Shown piece by piece: positions 1 through 8,986 of a DNA stretch of 21,158 nucleotides (the stretch's first letter is position 1; every line of letters begins with the position of its first letter). Source of the stretch: Silene noctiflora (Eukaryota > Streptophyta > Magnoliopsida > Caryophyllales > Caryophyllaceae); contig VHZZ01020058.1 of NCBI GenBank assembly GCA_009801015.1, positions 7,803 through 28,960 of the forward strand, given 5' to 3'. A program made the position numbers and the translations under genes. The notes under the pieces were generated by a model that saw nothing but the letters and a program-made list of their open reading frames with translations, was not told the origin of the DNA and ran no database searches.

Positions 1-116
1 CGATAAATGTTGATCAGTTGACTATATAATGTATCATCCCTTACGTATTATTATTATGAGATTTATAATATGTGATCGCACTATTGTTGAGGACATATAC
101 TCCAACAATAAACATG
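1..116 (-). repeat. Possible LTR terminus of a further retroelement running off the window
   Basis: Read on the minus strand from about 116, the sequence begins TGTTGGAGTATATGTCCTC. This has the TG start and the general look of copia LTR 5' ends. If so, it is the 5' end of a third minus-strand element whose body lies left of the window, inserted into E1. No second copy, end or target duplication is visible here, and only 116 bases are available. The alternative is unrelated flanking DNA. This is an inference at low confidence. Confidence 0.3.
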
Positions 117-131
117 TATAAAATGGTCTAA

Positions 132-1156
132 TCATGATAAGATGTGCACCGCATAAACAAGGTCCGGTCTAGTAATCTTAAGTACACCAACCTCCCAACA
201 AGACGACGATATTTCATTATGTCTCTCAATACATGACCCTTTGCTAATGCCAAATTGTGTCGTTGTTGAATCTTTTGCTCCTTTCATTCCGGCTTCTTCA
301 ACAATGTTTATTGCATACTTTCTCTGATTTAGAAATAGCCCATCTGCTCCATGTTCTACTTCTATCCTTAGAAAATATTTGAGTTTCCCCAAATCTTTTA
401 TACCAAACTTGTTGTCGAGGAATGCCTTGAAATCGATGCAAGCCTTTTTATCGTTCCCAACCAAGATCATCTCATCCACATAAACTAACACTCCAATGAA
501 TTTTCTGTCTTGATTGTATGTGAACAAAGAATAGTCTGCCAGTGATTTCACAAACCCATAATATTTCATCGACACCGTCAATTTTGCAACCAGTTTTGGG
601 AAGCTTGTTTTAGTCCATAAATTGACTTCATCAATTTACAAACTTTATTCTCTCCTTTCTTCTCAAATCCTTGTGGAATTCTCATATACACTTCTTCATC
701 AAGGTCTCCATGTAAGAACGCATTGTTTACATCCAGTTGCTCTATGTACCATCCTTTTGCGACCGCTACAGCCAACATGCACCTTACACTCGTCATCTTT
801 GCCACCGGTGCATAGGTTTCATGAAAGTCTACTCCTTCTACTTGAGTAAACCCTTGTGCCATAAGTCTTGCCTTGTAACGCTCCACCGTACCATCAGCTC
901 GATATTTAATTTTGTACACCCATTTACATCTGATTGGTCTCTTCTCTTCCGGCAGTTTAACTATTTTCCAAGTTCCATTATTTTCCAATGCTTCAATTTC
1001 CTTCTGCATAGCCTCTCGCCACTTCGTATTTTTGGCAGCTTCATGATAGTAATTTGGCTCTCTGTTTTTATCAATCTTCCCCATGAAAGCCCTGTGATTC
1101 TTCGAAAAACAATTGGTAACAACATAATTGACTAAAGGATAACGAGTACCTGACAA
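132..1156 (-). pseudogene. E1 reverse transcriptase (RVT_2), frameshifted
   Basis: Two overlapping minus-strand frames together cover a copia reverse transcriptase. The upstream part (1156-578) has the WRxAM..EIxALExNxTW start, the KWVYKIK and [12 protein letters not shown] stretch, then [18 protein letters not shown] with the first catalytic Asp. It ends at LKQASQNW, where one base is missing near 590 relative to E2, and the frame continues at 581-132. The active-site motif, normally YVDD, reads YVDE here (GAT to GAG), which should abolish catalysis. The frame ends at a stop after AVHILS (132-134), so RNase H is absent. Identification is secure; it is non-functional. Confidence 0.93.
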
Positions 1157-1301
1157 CGGGGACTTAGCTTGAGCGTGATGAGCATGCGAGGTATGGGTGA
1201 TTATTCTGGTGGATTTACAGTATTAATCTTTTTTTCCAAACGGGTTTGAATTTCGCCTGTGCTCCTCGTCCCATCCTTTCATTTTCGTCTCTGATTACTC
1301 C

Positions 1302-2711
1302 TTATTCTTCCCTTTGTTCTCTGTTTTTAATTTGCTCCACCATCTCATCTTCCTCTAATGCTACCCTTTCTCCTTCGACATCCCCATATTCCAACTCGTG
1401 AGGACCATCATCGTCATGTTGGGACATTCTCATGCCCTCATTTTCATTTTCCACATTAAACTCCTTGTACGATTCACCACTCCCCCTCACAACATGGGAT
1501 GTGTAACCGTCTTGCTCGTGATAAAATGTTCCTTGATCAAATGTCCCTTGATCAAATATCCCATGATCAATAGCCAAAGTGTCACTGGTTCTTTGTTGCA
1601 TCACCGTGTCATTATTCGAAATTAAAAACGGATAAACATGCTCGTAAAAAATAACATCACGTGACACAAAAACCCGCTTTTCCTTTAAGTCATACACTTT
1701 CCATCCCTTCTTGCTATGTGGGTACCCAATGAAAATACACCGCTTCCCTCTTTCTCCAAATTTGTCTCGTGTTTTGTCTTTATTATAAACATAACACAAG
1801 CATCCTGAAGTCTTTAGATTATCATAGTTCGGTTTTTTGCGGTATAATAACTCATAAGGCGTTTTCCCGTCTAACAAAGGTGTGGGTGTTATGTTTATCA
1901 AATAGGCAGCAGTTAAAATACATTCTCCCCAAAATTGTAAAGGTAACCCTCCTTGAAAACGTAATGCTCTCGCTTTTTCTAATATGTGACGGTGTTTTCT
2001 TTATACCCGTCCATTTTGTTGTGGGGTATCTACGTTACTAGTTTGAAATAAAATCTCATTTTCCTCATAATAGCGTTGCATATGCCCAGACAACAACTCT
2101 AACCCATTGTCACTTTGAATTACTTTGACACATGTTTCGAATTGAGTCTTTACCATTTGGCAAAACATTTTCATCAAATCACCTACCTCGCTTTTCTCTT
2201 TCATGAGGTATACCCATACTCCCCGACTATGGTCGTCGACTATGGTTAAAAAATAATGGGGTCGTGTCAAACTAGCTATCCGATACTGTCCCCAAATATC
2301 ACAATGAATAAGACCAAATAAAACATCACATCTTTTATTATTCAACTTAAAAGGAGTTCGAGATTGTTTAGCTCTACAACACGAATCACAAACTTCATCT
2401 GAATTCCAACTCAAATTGCAACCTACTAAATTAGAAAAACGAGAGAAAATACTTTTCGAAGGGTGCCCAAGTCTCTTATGCCACAACCTCCCTTCCTTTG
2501 TAACCGTGGCTTTGCTAGCTGTCTCCGGTTTCTTTGGCTGATAATAATACACGCCTTGTCGATGCTCACCCCGTCCAATCTTCATCCTCTTAGTCCGGTC
2601 CTGCATTTCACAATAATCGGAATAGAATGTTATTATACAATTGTTTTCGTTAATCAGTTGTTGAACTGATATGAGATCGTAAGTTAATGTAGGAACAAAC
2701 AAGACATCCAT
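1302..2711 (-). pseudogene. E1 integrase with pre-integrase domain, interrupted
   Basis: The frame at 2711-2001 starts with a VPTLTYDLISVQQL segment and the zinc-binding pre-integrase region: LWHKRLGHP supplies the two His, CDSCC the two Cys. The catalytic core follows, with HCDIWG (first Asp) and IQSDNG (second Asp). The third acidic residue belongs to a QQNGRVERK-type motif. Here its codon is TAA (minus strand, 2003-2001), so the catalytic Glu is a stop. The same frame resumes at 1901-1302 with the integrase C-terminal part (TPYELLYRKKP, GYPHSKKGWKVYDL, RVFVSRDVIFYE). A frameshift then separates it from the reverse transcriptase. It is clearly copia-type and dead. Confidence 0.92.
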
Positions 2712-2944
2712 TAAAACGAATTATCGCTCAATTTTACTTCTCCATGAACCTTGGCTTCCACAAGCCTTTCATCGGGTAAGCTCACAAATGAAGAGTCTTT
2801 TGTCCAGCTATTTTCGAGCAAATTACGTCTTCCCGTCATATGATGGGAAGCTCCACTGTCTATCAACCTTTCAATATCTAAAGTTAATTTCATACCTTGT
2901 AATTTCTCATTACCGTCTGGACTAGCACTCAGCAAGGTTCTCAA
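2711..2944 (-). pseudogene. E1 aspartic protease fragment
   Basis: A 77-codon minus-strand frame contains IDSGASHHMTGRRNLLEN, the copia retropepsin active site (DSGA, with the catalytic Asp). LPDERLVEAKVHGEVKL follows. It is normally part of one gag-pol polyprotein. Here it is cut off from gag by a TAA stop near 2988 and from the integrase by a frame change near 2711 in a short T-run. E2 is broken at nearly the same two places. Confidence 0.88.
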
Positions 2945-2987
2945 CCTCTCGATTTCTTCATTTGTGAAAGGAAGATTTGTTCTTGCT

Positions 2988-3638
2988 GATTATCCAGTCT
3001 TGTTCCCTGATGTTCCTGCTACTACATTGGCGTGATGATTGGCTTGGCCGCGTTCCCTTCCTCTTCCTCGATTATTGGTGCCACGACCAGCGTTTCCTCC
3101 TCGTCTCCCACGCCCTCTTTCTCTTGCTTTAACTTCTTCATAACCATGCTTACCATAGCAATTTTCCTCCGTATGATAATACTTTCCACAATGAGTGCAT
3201 TGTGGTGGTGAATCTGCTTCATCGATTTCTGCTCTCGTGCTTGCACCTCTACCTCTTCCTCCTCCATAAACATGTGCTACCATGGCTGTATCGTTTCGTT
3301 CTTCTTTGACTTTGGTCAAGGAAGCATGTCTCTCTTCCCGTAATATCAGTGCATAAGCACGAGCTAAAGTAGCAATAGGATATTCCATTAACAGGTTGGT
3401 CCGTATATTCCCGTACAATTTCAAATCCAATCCCATTAAGAATTGGTGAACCTTCTCTTCTTCTCGTTCCTTGGCTATTGACGCGGCTGCTCCATAGGTA
3501 CAGCCTTTGATTTTTCTATAATTTGCCAATTCGTCCCAGATTGTTTTCAAGCGCGTGTAGTACTCAACCACAGAATCTCTCCCTTGCTTACATTCATTTA
3601 GTTTGATTTCTCGGTTAGATACCTCCGCTTGGCCAACT
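2988..3638 (-). pseudogene. E1 gag C-terminal two-thirds with zinc knuckle
   Basis: The minus-strand frame from about 3638 to 2990 matches the E2 gag from NECKQG onward: [15 protein letters not shown], then KVHQFLMGLDLKLYGNIRTNLL. These are the conserved copia gag (UBN2-like) blocks. A CCHC zinc knuckle follows (CTHCGKYYHTEENC, spacing C-x2-C-x4-H-x4-C), then an Arg/Gly-rich tail (RGRGRRGGNAGRG) expected to bind nucleic acid. The gag N-terminus, normally about 150 more residues, is missing because the element is truncated against the PP2C exon at 3639. The frame ends in TAA where gag should continue into protease. Confidence 0.9.
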
Positions 3639-3708
3639 GAAGATTTTTATAAGACAAGAATTGATGGTATTGAGGGAGAGGTAGTTGGCCTATTCGGGGT
3701 TTTTGATG
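3639..3708 (+). other. PP2C first remaining exon (5'-truncated)
   Basis: Translation gives [20 protein letters not shown] then VFD, with the final G of the next Gly codon at 3708. This is the family block around the first metal-binding acidic residues. Relatives have a K-R-S/A-S-M stretch immediately before the Glu. Here the upstream bases instead read as minus-strand gag. The donor is GATG|GTATTC. A plus-strand frame runs on into the intron to 3854, but this is only read-through of the exon. Confidence 0.88.
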
Positions 3709-4005
3709 GTATTCATTTTTCTTCTCATTTCTCTTCTTTGCATCCTAGTTGGTACTTCGTCCATGCTTATCTTTATCTCACAATGTGGTTTATATGCTTC
3801 CTGTCTCCCATCCCTGATTGCTGGTTGATTTGGTTGCGCACTATGTTTTTGTGATTGGTATTTTTCTTATGTTTGAATGACTATGACTTTGGTTATTGGC
3901 TTTGATAGTAATTGGACTCTGCTTCAACATATATCAAGAGTACAAAAGTAATGCACTGGTAGTTTCAACCATTTTGCAGTTAGTGGTATGCAATTGATCC
4001 TCATC
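3709..4005 (+). other. PP2C intron 1, part left of E2
   Basis: This is T-rich intron sequence between the first remaining PP2C exon and the left LTR of E2. It contains no coding signal of its own. It carries a 20 bp string (3928-3947) that recurs at 9023-9042 on the other side of E2. Confidence 0.75.
4001..4005. repeat. Target site duplication TCATC, left copy
   Basis: TCATC directly precedes the left LTR and is repeated at 8982-8986 directly after the right LTR. Five bases is the usual length for copia integration. The match proves that E2 is one undisturbed insertion. Confidence 0.95.
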
Positions 4006-4252
4006 TGTGAAATTCTAGAGACCAAAGGAATAAGGAGAAGGAATTTTCTTGATTACAAAACGCAAACACCTTAGGTACATATATACTAGAATTAGTTCTA
4101 CCCTACTTTGACTACTCCTACAATTAAGGCAACAAGATAATATTCTATACAATATGGTAAACAATATCGACGATATAGATGGAAACATATCTTCGACTAG
4201 TATGCTACAAGATCTCGAATATCTTCACAATCTCAGCATGCTTATCTTAACA
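4006..4252 (-). repeat. E2 3' LTR (left copy)
   Basis: On the plus strand it begins TGTGAAATTC and ends CTTATCTTAACA, so both strands read TG...CA. It is almost identical to 8739-8981 from about position 30 of the LTR onward. The first 25 bases differ by a short indel and a few substitutions. The minus-strand start TGTTAAGATAAGC directly follows the polypurine tract, which makes this the 3' LTR. Confidence 0.95.
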
Positions 4253-4262
4253 CTCCCCCTCA
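4253..4262 (-). other. E2 polypurine tract
   Basis: On the minus strand the bases next to the 3' LTR are TGAGGGGGAG, the classic copia polypurine tract that primes plus-strand DNA synthesis. Its first three bases (TGA) are also the stop codon of the RNase H frame, so stop and tract overlap. Confidence 0.92.
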
Positions 4263-5240
4263 AGTTGGAGCACTTGGTAAACCGAGTCCCAACTTGAACT
4301 GCAAATGATCAAACGATTCACCTCCAAGCGCCTTTGTAAATAAATCTGTTATTTGCTCCTTGCTTCGAATATGAAAAGTCTTGATCGTGTTTGTGACCAA
4401 GTGTTGACGAACGAAGTGACAATCTATCTCTATATTTTTTGTTCGGTCATGAAAAACCGGATTTTTAGCTATATAAAGTGCTGATTGATTGTCACAATAC
4501 AAATGCATGGGCTTTGTATGAAAGATTCCCAACGAAGCAAGTAAAGATTTTAGCCATATGAGCTCACTTGTGACCGCTCCCATTGCTCTATACTCTACTT
4601 CTGCGGTCGATTTTGCCACTGTGACTTGCTTCTTTGCCCTCCATGATATAGGTGACTGTCCTAACGAGACAAAATACCCACTTAATGATCTCCTCGTGAT
4701 TGGACAACTTGCATAATCCGAGTCGCAATATCCCTTTAATTGATAATCTCCTTCCTTCTTGAACATAATCCCTTTGCTCGTATTTCCCTTAATATAATGA
4801 GCCACTCTTAGAGCCGCTTCCCAGTGCTCCTTTCTTGGTTCGTTTACAAACTGTGAAAGGATGTGTACTGCATAAACAAGATCTGGACTAGTGATCGTTA
4901 GATACACTAGTCTCCCAACTAAGCGATGATACTTCATTACGCCTTTCAAAATGTACCCCTTTGCTAATGCCAAGTTATGCCGCGGCCTGATTGGAGTATA
5001 CACAGTTTTTGCTCCTCTCATTCCACTTTCTTCAATAATATTCATAGCATATTTTCTTTGGTTGAGGAATAAACCATTTTCTCCATGAGCCACTTCAATT
5101 CCCAAGAAATATTTCAATCGTCCCAAATCCTTGATTCCAAATTTGTCATTTAGAAAATTTTTGAAACGAGCACAAGCCATGCTGTTGTTGGTGACAACAA
5201 TCATATCATCGACGTAAATGAGGACTCCAATAAAAACACT
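4260..5240 (-). pseudogene. E2 reverse transcriptase C-terminus and RNase H
   Basis: The frame continues from YVDDM (around 5215) through KDLGRLKYFLGIEV, FLNQRKYAMNIIEESGM and the RT/RNase H linker, to RNase H. RNase H acidic residues are present in CDSDYA (about residue 160 of this frame), STAEVEYRAM and YCDNQSALYIA, with the late HDRTKNIEID block. The C-terminus is DLFTKALGGESF then about 18 residues, ending in the polypurine tract. It is joined to the upstream reverse transcriptase only by a frameshift near 5230. This is the best preserved part of E2. Confidence 0.94.
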
Positions 5241-6007
5241 TCTCGATTAAGTGTAAACAAGGAATAATCTGCTAAAGATTATATGAACCCATACCGTTTC
5301 ATCGCCTCTGTCAGCTTTGCAAACCAATTCCGGGATGCCTGCTTCAACCCATAAATTGATTTCATTAGTTTGCAAACTTTATTTTCCCCTTTCCTTTGGA
5401 AACCTTGAGGAATTTTCATGTAGACGTCTTCATCAAGATCTCCGTGTAGGAACGCATTATTTACATCGAGCTGCTCTATCATCCACCCTTTCATTACGGC
5501 AATGGCGAGCATACAACAAACACTTGTCATTTTCGCCACTGGTGCATATGTCTCATGAAAATCAATTCCTTCCACTTGGGTGAACCCTTGTGCTACGAGC
5601 CTCGCCTTGTATCGCTCGACAGTCCCATTTTCCAGATACTTGATTTTGAATACCCACTTGCAACCTATCGCTTTCTTCCCTTCCGGCAGTGGAACAATCT
5701 TCCAAGTATTATTTTTCTCCAAAGCATCAATCTCTTTTATCATGGCCTCATGCCACTGCTTACTCCTCGCAGCTTCATGATAATGAGTCGGTTCTCTGTG
5801 TGCATCAATCTTTGCAAGAAAAACCTTGTGAGATCTTGAAAAACAATTGGTAACAACATAATTGGATAAAGGATAACGCGTACCTAACAACGAGGATGTA
5901 TCTTGTGCGTGATGAGCATTCGACTTGGGTGTAATTATTCTTGTCGACTTACAATAATAATCCTTTTTCCAAGATGGTTCGAATTTTTCTCTTGCTCCTC
6001 GTCCCAT
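5230..6007 (-). pseudogene. E2 reverse transcriptase N-terminal part
   Basis: The 242-codon frame carries [38 protein letters not shown], the [18 protein letters not shown] motif with the first catalytic Asp, and YGLKQASRNWF. It ends GFI followed by TAA at 5279, where E1 reads GFVKSLADY, so a Lys codon became a stop. After the stop, SLADYSLFT continues in frame and a one-base shift near 5230-5240 leads into YVDDM. The catalytic YVDD motif itself is intact, unlike in E1. Confidence 0.92.
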
Positions 6008-6119
6008 CTTTCTCCTTCTGTCGAGGGGTCTGTTTCTGTCGAGGGGTCTGTCTGTATACCCACATGTTCCACGTCTTCGGCCTCCTTATCATCATTATTC
6101 ACATCCCCATTAGTACCCC

Positions 6120-7347
6120 CTATATCTGTGAAAACCTCATTTTCTTGTTCTGGTTCAATACTCCCCCGACATCAGTGGGTATATCTTGATGTTGCTCATA
6201 ATCAATGAAGTCACAATTCTGATTCGAACCGTGTATCTTCACTTGTGGTGTGTCCACTTCAATCTGAGAATTTAAATAGGGACACACATTTTCATAAAAA
6301 ATGACATCTCCGGATACAAAAACTCGCTTCTCTTTCAAATCATACACCTTCCATCCTTTTTTTGCTATGTGGATACCCGATAAAAAGGCATCGCTTTCCC
6401 CATTACCCAAATTTGTCTTGAGTTCTATCCTTATTATGTGCATAGCACAAGCACCCTAGAACTTTAAGATTGTCAAAAGTTGGCTTTTTACGATGTAATA
6501 TTTCATAAGGAGTATTTCCATCAAGCAAGGGTGTAGGTGTTCGATTTATTAGGTAAGCTGCAGTCAATATACATTCTCCCCAAAAATATAAAGGTAACCC
6601 TCCTTGAAAACGAAGTGCCCGTGCCTTTTCTAGTATGTGACGCTGTTTTCTTTCAACTCTACCATTTTGCTGTGGTGTATCTACATTGCTAGTTTGAAAC
6701 ACAATTCCATTTTCCTCATAATAACGCCGCATAGGCCCTGACAACAATTCGGTCCCATTATCGCTTTGAATTATTTTAACACGGGTCTCGAATTAGGTCT
6801 TTACCATTTGACAAAACATTTTCATTAAGTCTCCTGCCTCACTTTTTTCTTTCATTAAGTACACCCAAACTCCCCGACTATGGTCATCGACAATGGTTAA
6901 AAAATAATGGGCTCGTGTTAAACTAGCTACTCGATATTGACCCCAAATATCGCAATGGATTAAGCCAAAAGAAGTATCACATCTCTTGTTATTTATTTTA
7001 AATGGAGTTTGGGATTAGTTTGCCCGACAACATGAATCACAAACTGTATCCGAGTTCCAATGTAAATTATGCCCTACTAAATTAGAAAAACAAGAAAAGG
7101 TACTCTTTGACGGATTCCCCAATCTCTTATGCCACAGCCTTTCTTCGTTTGTCACCGTCACTTTTCGCACCACTTCCGTCTCCTGTTGCTTGTAATAATA
7201 CACCCCTTGTCGATGCTCACCCCGTCCAATCATCATCCTCGTAGTCGGGTCCTGCATTTCACAATAATCCGAATAAAATGTTATTACGCAATTATTCTCA
7301 TTTATTAGTTGTTGGACAAAAATAAGATGACAAGTAAGGTTGGGCAC
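6120..7347 (-). pseudogene. E2 integrase, multiply interrupted
   Basis: The pre-integrase segment (7347-7015) has LWHKRLGNP and CDSCC. The second zinc-binding His of E1 (RLGHP) is Asn here. TAA at 7015 replaces the Gln of the E1 AKQSRTPF motif. The core continues with the HCDIWG Asp, a second TAA near 6794 (Gln in E1), the SDNG Asp and an intact QQNGRVERK Glu in 6747-6403. A frameshift near 6410-6440 then precedes KKGWKVYDLKEKRVFVSGDV (6443-6120). Identification is certain; it is non-functional. Confidence 0.92.
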
Positions 7348-7361
7348 AAATAAGACGTCTT

Positions 7362-7625
7362 TTAAGTAAATGTTTCGTTAAGTCTGATTTCTCCATGTAT
7401 GCGAGCCTCTACTCGCCTTCCGTCTGGCAAACTGACCATCGAAACATCCTCAATCCAGCTATTCTCCAACAATTCTCGTCTTCCCGTCATATGGTGAGAA
7501 GCTCCACTATCAATCATCCATTCAACATTTACAATTATATTCATACCTTGTAATTTTTCATTACCATCTGGGCTTGCATTCAAGAGGATTCGCAACCTGT
7601 CTATTTCTTCACTTGTGAATGGCAT
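7362..7625 (-). pseudogene. E2 aspartic protease fragment
   Basis: This 87-codon frame starts MPFTSEEIDRLRILLNASPD and contains MIDSGASHHMTGRRELLEN, the retropepsin catalytic Asp motif, then SLPDGRRVEARIHGEIRL. It is in the same frame as gag, separated only by TAA at 7653-7655. It ends in TAA at 7362 because one T appears to be missing from an ACTTAAAAGAC stretch, after which the integrase lies in another frame. Confidence 0.9.
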
Positions 7626-7652
7626 ATTCTGATGTGAACTATCATTGTTCTT

Positions 7653-8666
7653 TTAGCCCGAAGTTCTCCCTACTGCATTTGCCTGATGATATCCTTGTCC
7701 ACGTCCTCTGCCTCGTCCACGACCACCAGTTCCACGGCCTCCGGTTGTTCTTCTTCTACCACGCCCCCTTTCACGAGCCTTTACTTCCTCATACCCGTGT
7801 TTATCATAACAATTTTCTTCGATATGGTAATATTTACCACAATCTGTACACTGTGGTGGTGAATCTCCTTCCTCGTTTTCAGCTTTATTCTGTCCACTTC
7901 TTCCCTTTCCTCCATAATTTCTTGTCGCCATGGCTACTTCAATTCGCTCCTCCTTGACTTTGGTCATTGAAGCATGTCGCTCTTCCCTCAATATAAGAGC
8001 ATATGCGCGGGTAAGAGTCGCAATGAGATCTTCCATTAACAGATTGGTTCGAATGTTGCCGTATAATTTCGAATCCAAACCCATTAAAAACTGGTGAACC
8101 TTCTCTTCTTCCCGTTCTTTCACAATTGAAGCTACTGCTCCACAAGTGCACGCCTTAATTTTACTGTAATTCGCCAATTCATCCCATATCGTTTTGAGTC
8201 GCGTGTAACACTCGACTACAGAATCAGGCCCTTGCTTGCATTCATTGAGTTCATTTTTTAATTGATGAACTCGTGGTGCATTTCCGGCCGAATATTTTCC
8301 ACGCGACTCCTCCCAAATCTCATCAACTGGTTGAGAAAAGGTAATGCTCGGATGTAATTTCGGATCAATCACATTCCGAAGCCATGCCCTAAGCATGGCA
8401 TTGCACTGTCGCTATGCCACTAACTCAATGCTTTCTTCATCACCATTATAATCTGGTTTCTTGACTCGGCCTTCGATGAAAGCTAATTTATTTTTGGCAT
8501 CGAGTCCTTTTTTGACAGCATCTGCCCATAGGTCATAGTTATTGCCGTCGAAGATGATTTGTGTAACACTCAAATTCGGACTATCCGAAGGATGTAAATA
8601 AAGTGGTGAAGTCACAGGAATGGTCTTTGGACCTTCCAATGCTCCCTTCGATGTATCACCGGGCAT
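7653..8666 (-). pseudogene. E2 gag with one in-frame stop
   Basis: The ATG at 8666-8664 lies 61 bases after the primer-binding site, which supports this start. The N-terminal region has LYLHPSDSPNLSVTQIIFDG and NNYDLWADAVKKGLDAKNKL, matching the copia-type gag N-terminal family. It is stopped by TAG at 8412-8414, in ELVA-stop-RQCNAML, where relatives have Trp. The same frame resumes with YTRLKTIWDELANY, KVHQFLMGLDSKLYGNIRTN, a CCHC zinc knuckle (CTDCGKYYHIEENC) and an RG-rich tail. It ends in TAA at 7653. Total length would be about 338 codons. Confidence 0.93.
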
Positions 8667-8726
8667 GGTGAAATCAACAGACCTTTGTATCTTCGTTTTG
8701 AGGTTTTGTGTTTGGATCGATGTGTT

Positions 8727-8738
8727 GCTCTGATACCA
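8727..8738 (-). other. E2 primer-binding site
   Basis: On the minus strand the bases just inside the 5' LTR are TGGTATCAGAGC, the standard copia site complementary to the 3' end of initiator methionine tRNA. Its position fixes the right-hand LTR as the 5' LTR and confirms the orientation. Confidence 0.95.
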
Positions 8739-8981
8739 TGTGAAATTCCAAAGAAAGGAATAAGGAGAAGGAATTTTCTTGATTACAAAACCTAAACACC
8801 TTAGGTACATATATACTAGAATTAGTTCTACCCTACTTTGACTACTCCTACAATTAGGTAACAAGATAATATTCTATACAATATGGTAAACAATATCGAC
8901 GATATAGATGGAAACATATCTTCGACTAGTATGCTACAAGATCTCGAATATCTTCACAATCTCAGCATGCTTATCTTAACA
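8739..8981 (-). repeat. E2 5' LTR (right copy)
   Basis: This 243 bp copy begins TGTGAAATTCC next to the primer-binding site and ends CTTATCTTAACA next to the TCATC duplication (8982-8986). It should contain the element's promoter, reading leftward, antisense to the PP2C gene. No TATA box was assigned with confidence. Confidence 0.95.
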
Positions 8982-8986
8982 TCATC
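8982..8986. repeat. Target site duplication TCATC, right copy
   Basis: This is an exact match of 4001-4005 and directly follows the terminal CA of the 5' LTR. Confidence 0.95.

Larger units (their letters stand above)
135..3638 (-). mobile_element. E1: truncated Ty1/copia retrotransposon, no LTRs
   Basis: On the minus strand the order is gag fragment, protease, integrase, reverse transcriptase, which is the Ty1/copia order. It is clearly related to E2 (4006-8981) along its whole length. Both ends are missing. At the left, homology to E2 stops at about 135, inside the RT/RNase H connection (after residues AVHILS). At the right, gag homology fades between about 3607 and 3638 and PP2C exon sequence begins at 3639. 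No LTR, primer-binding site or polypurine tract is present. Stops and frameshifts occur in every domain, so it cannot move by itself. It is an old fragment produced by deletion or rearrangement, possibly also by a later insertion at the left end. Confidence 0.9.
4006..8981 (-). mobile_element. E2: full-length Ty1/copia LTR retrotransposon in PP2C intron 1
   Basis: The element is 4976 bp long and lies on the minus strand, antisense to the PP2C gene. It is bounded by TG...CA LTRs of 247 and 243 bp and a perfect TCATC target duplication. The internal order on the minus strand is primer-binding site, gag, protease, integrase, reverse transcriptase, RNase H, polypurine tract. The LTR copies differ by only about half a dozen substitutions and three small indels, so insertion is fairly recent. 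The coding region nevertheless has at least five in-frame stops and three frameshifts. It is therefore non-autonomous now, and may have been mobilised in trans. Several stops are CAA to TAA or TGG to TAG, the pattern expected from methylated-cytosine decay. Confidence 0.97.

Noticed and set aside
622-1135. Plus-strand frames opposite the E1 reverse transcriptase, and similar ones at 5317-6208
   Set aside because: They are reverse-strand shadows of conserved copia coding sequence and show no domains.
2700-2720. Programmed ribosomal frameshift in the protease of E1 and E2
   Set aside because: No convincing slippery heptamer was seen and a shift inside protease is not a known copia strategy; the shared position is reported only as an observation.
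3603-3854. Plus-strand 83-codon frame as an independent gene
   Set aside because: Its middle is the PP2C exon (3639-3708); the start lies in antisense gag and the end is intron read-through past a good GT donor.
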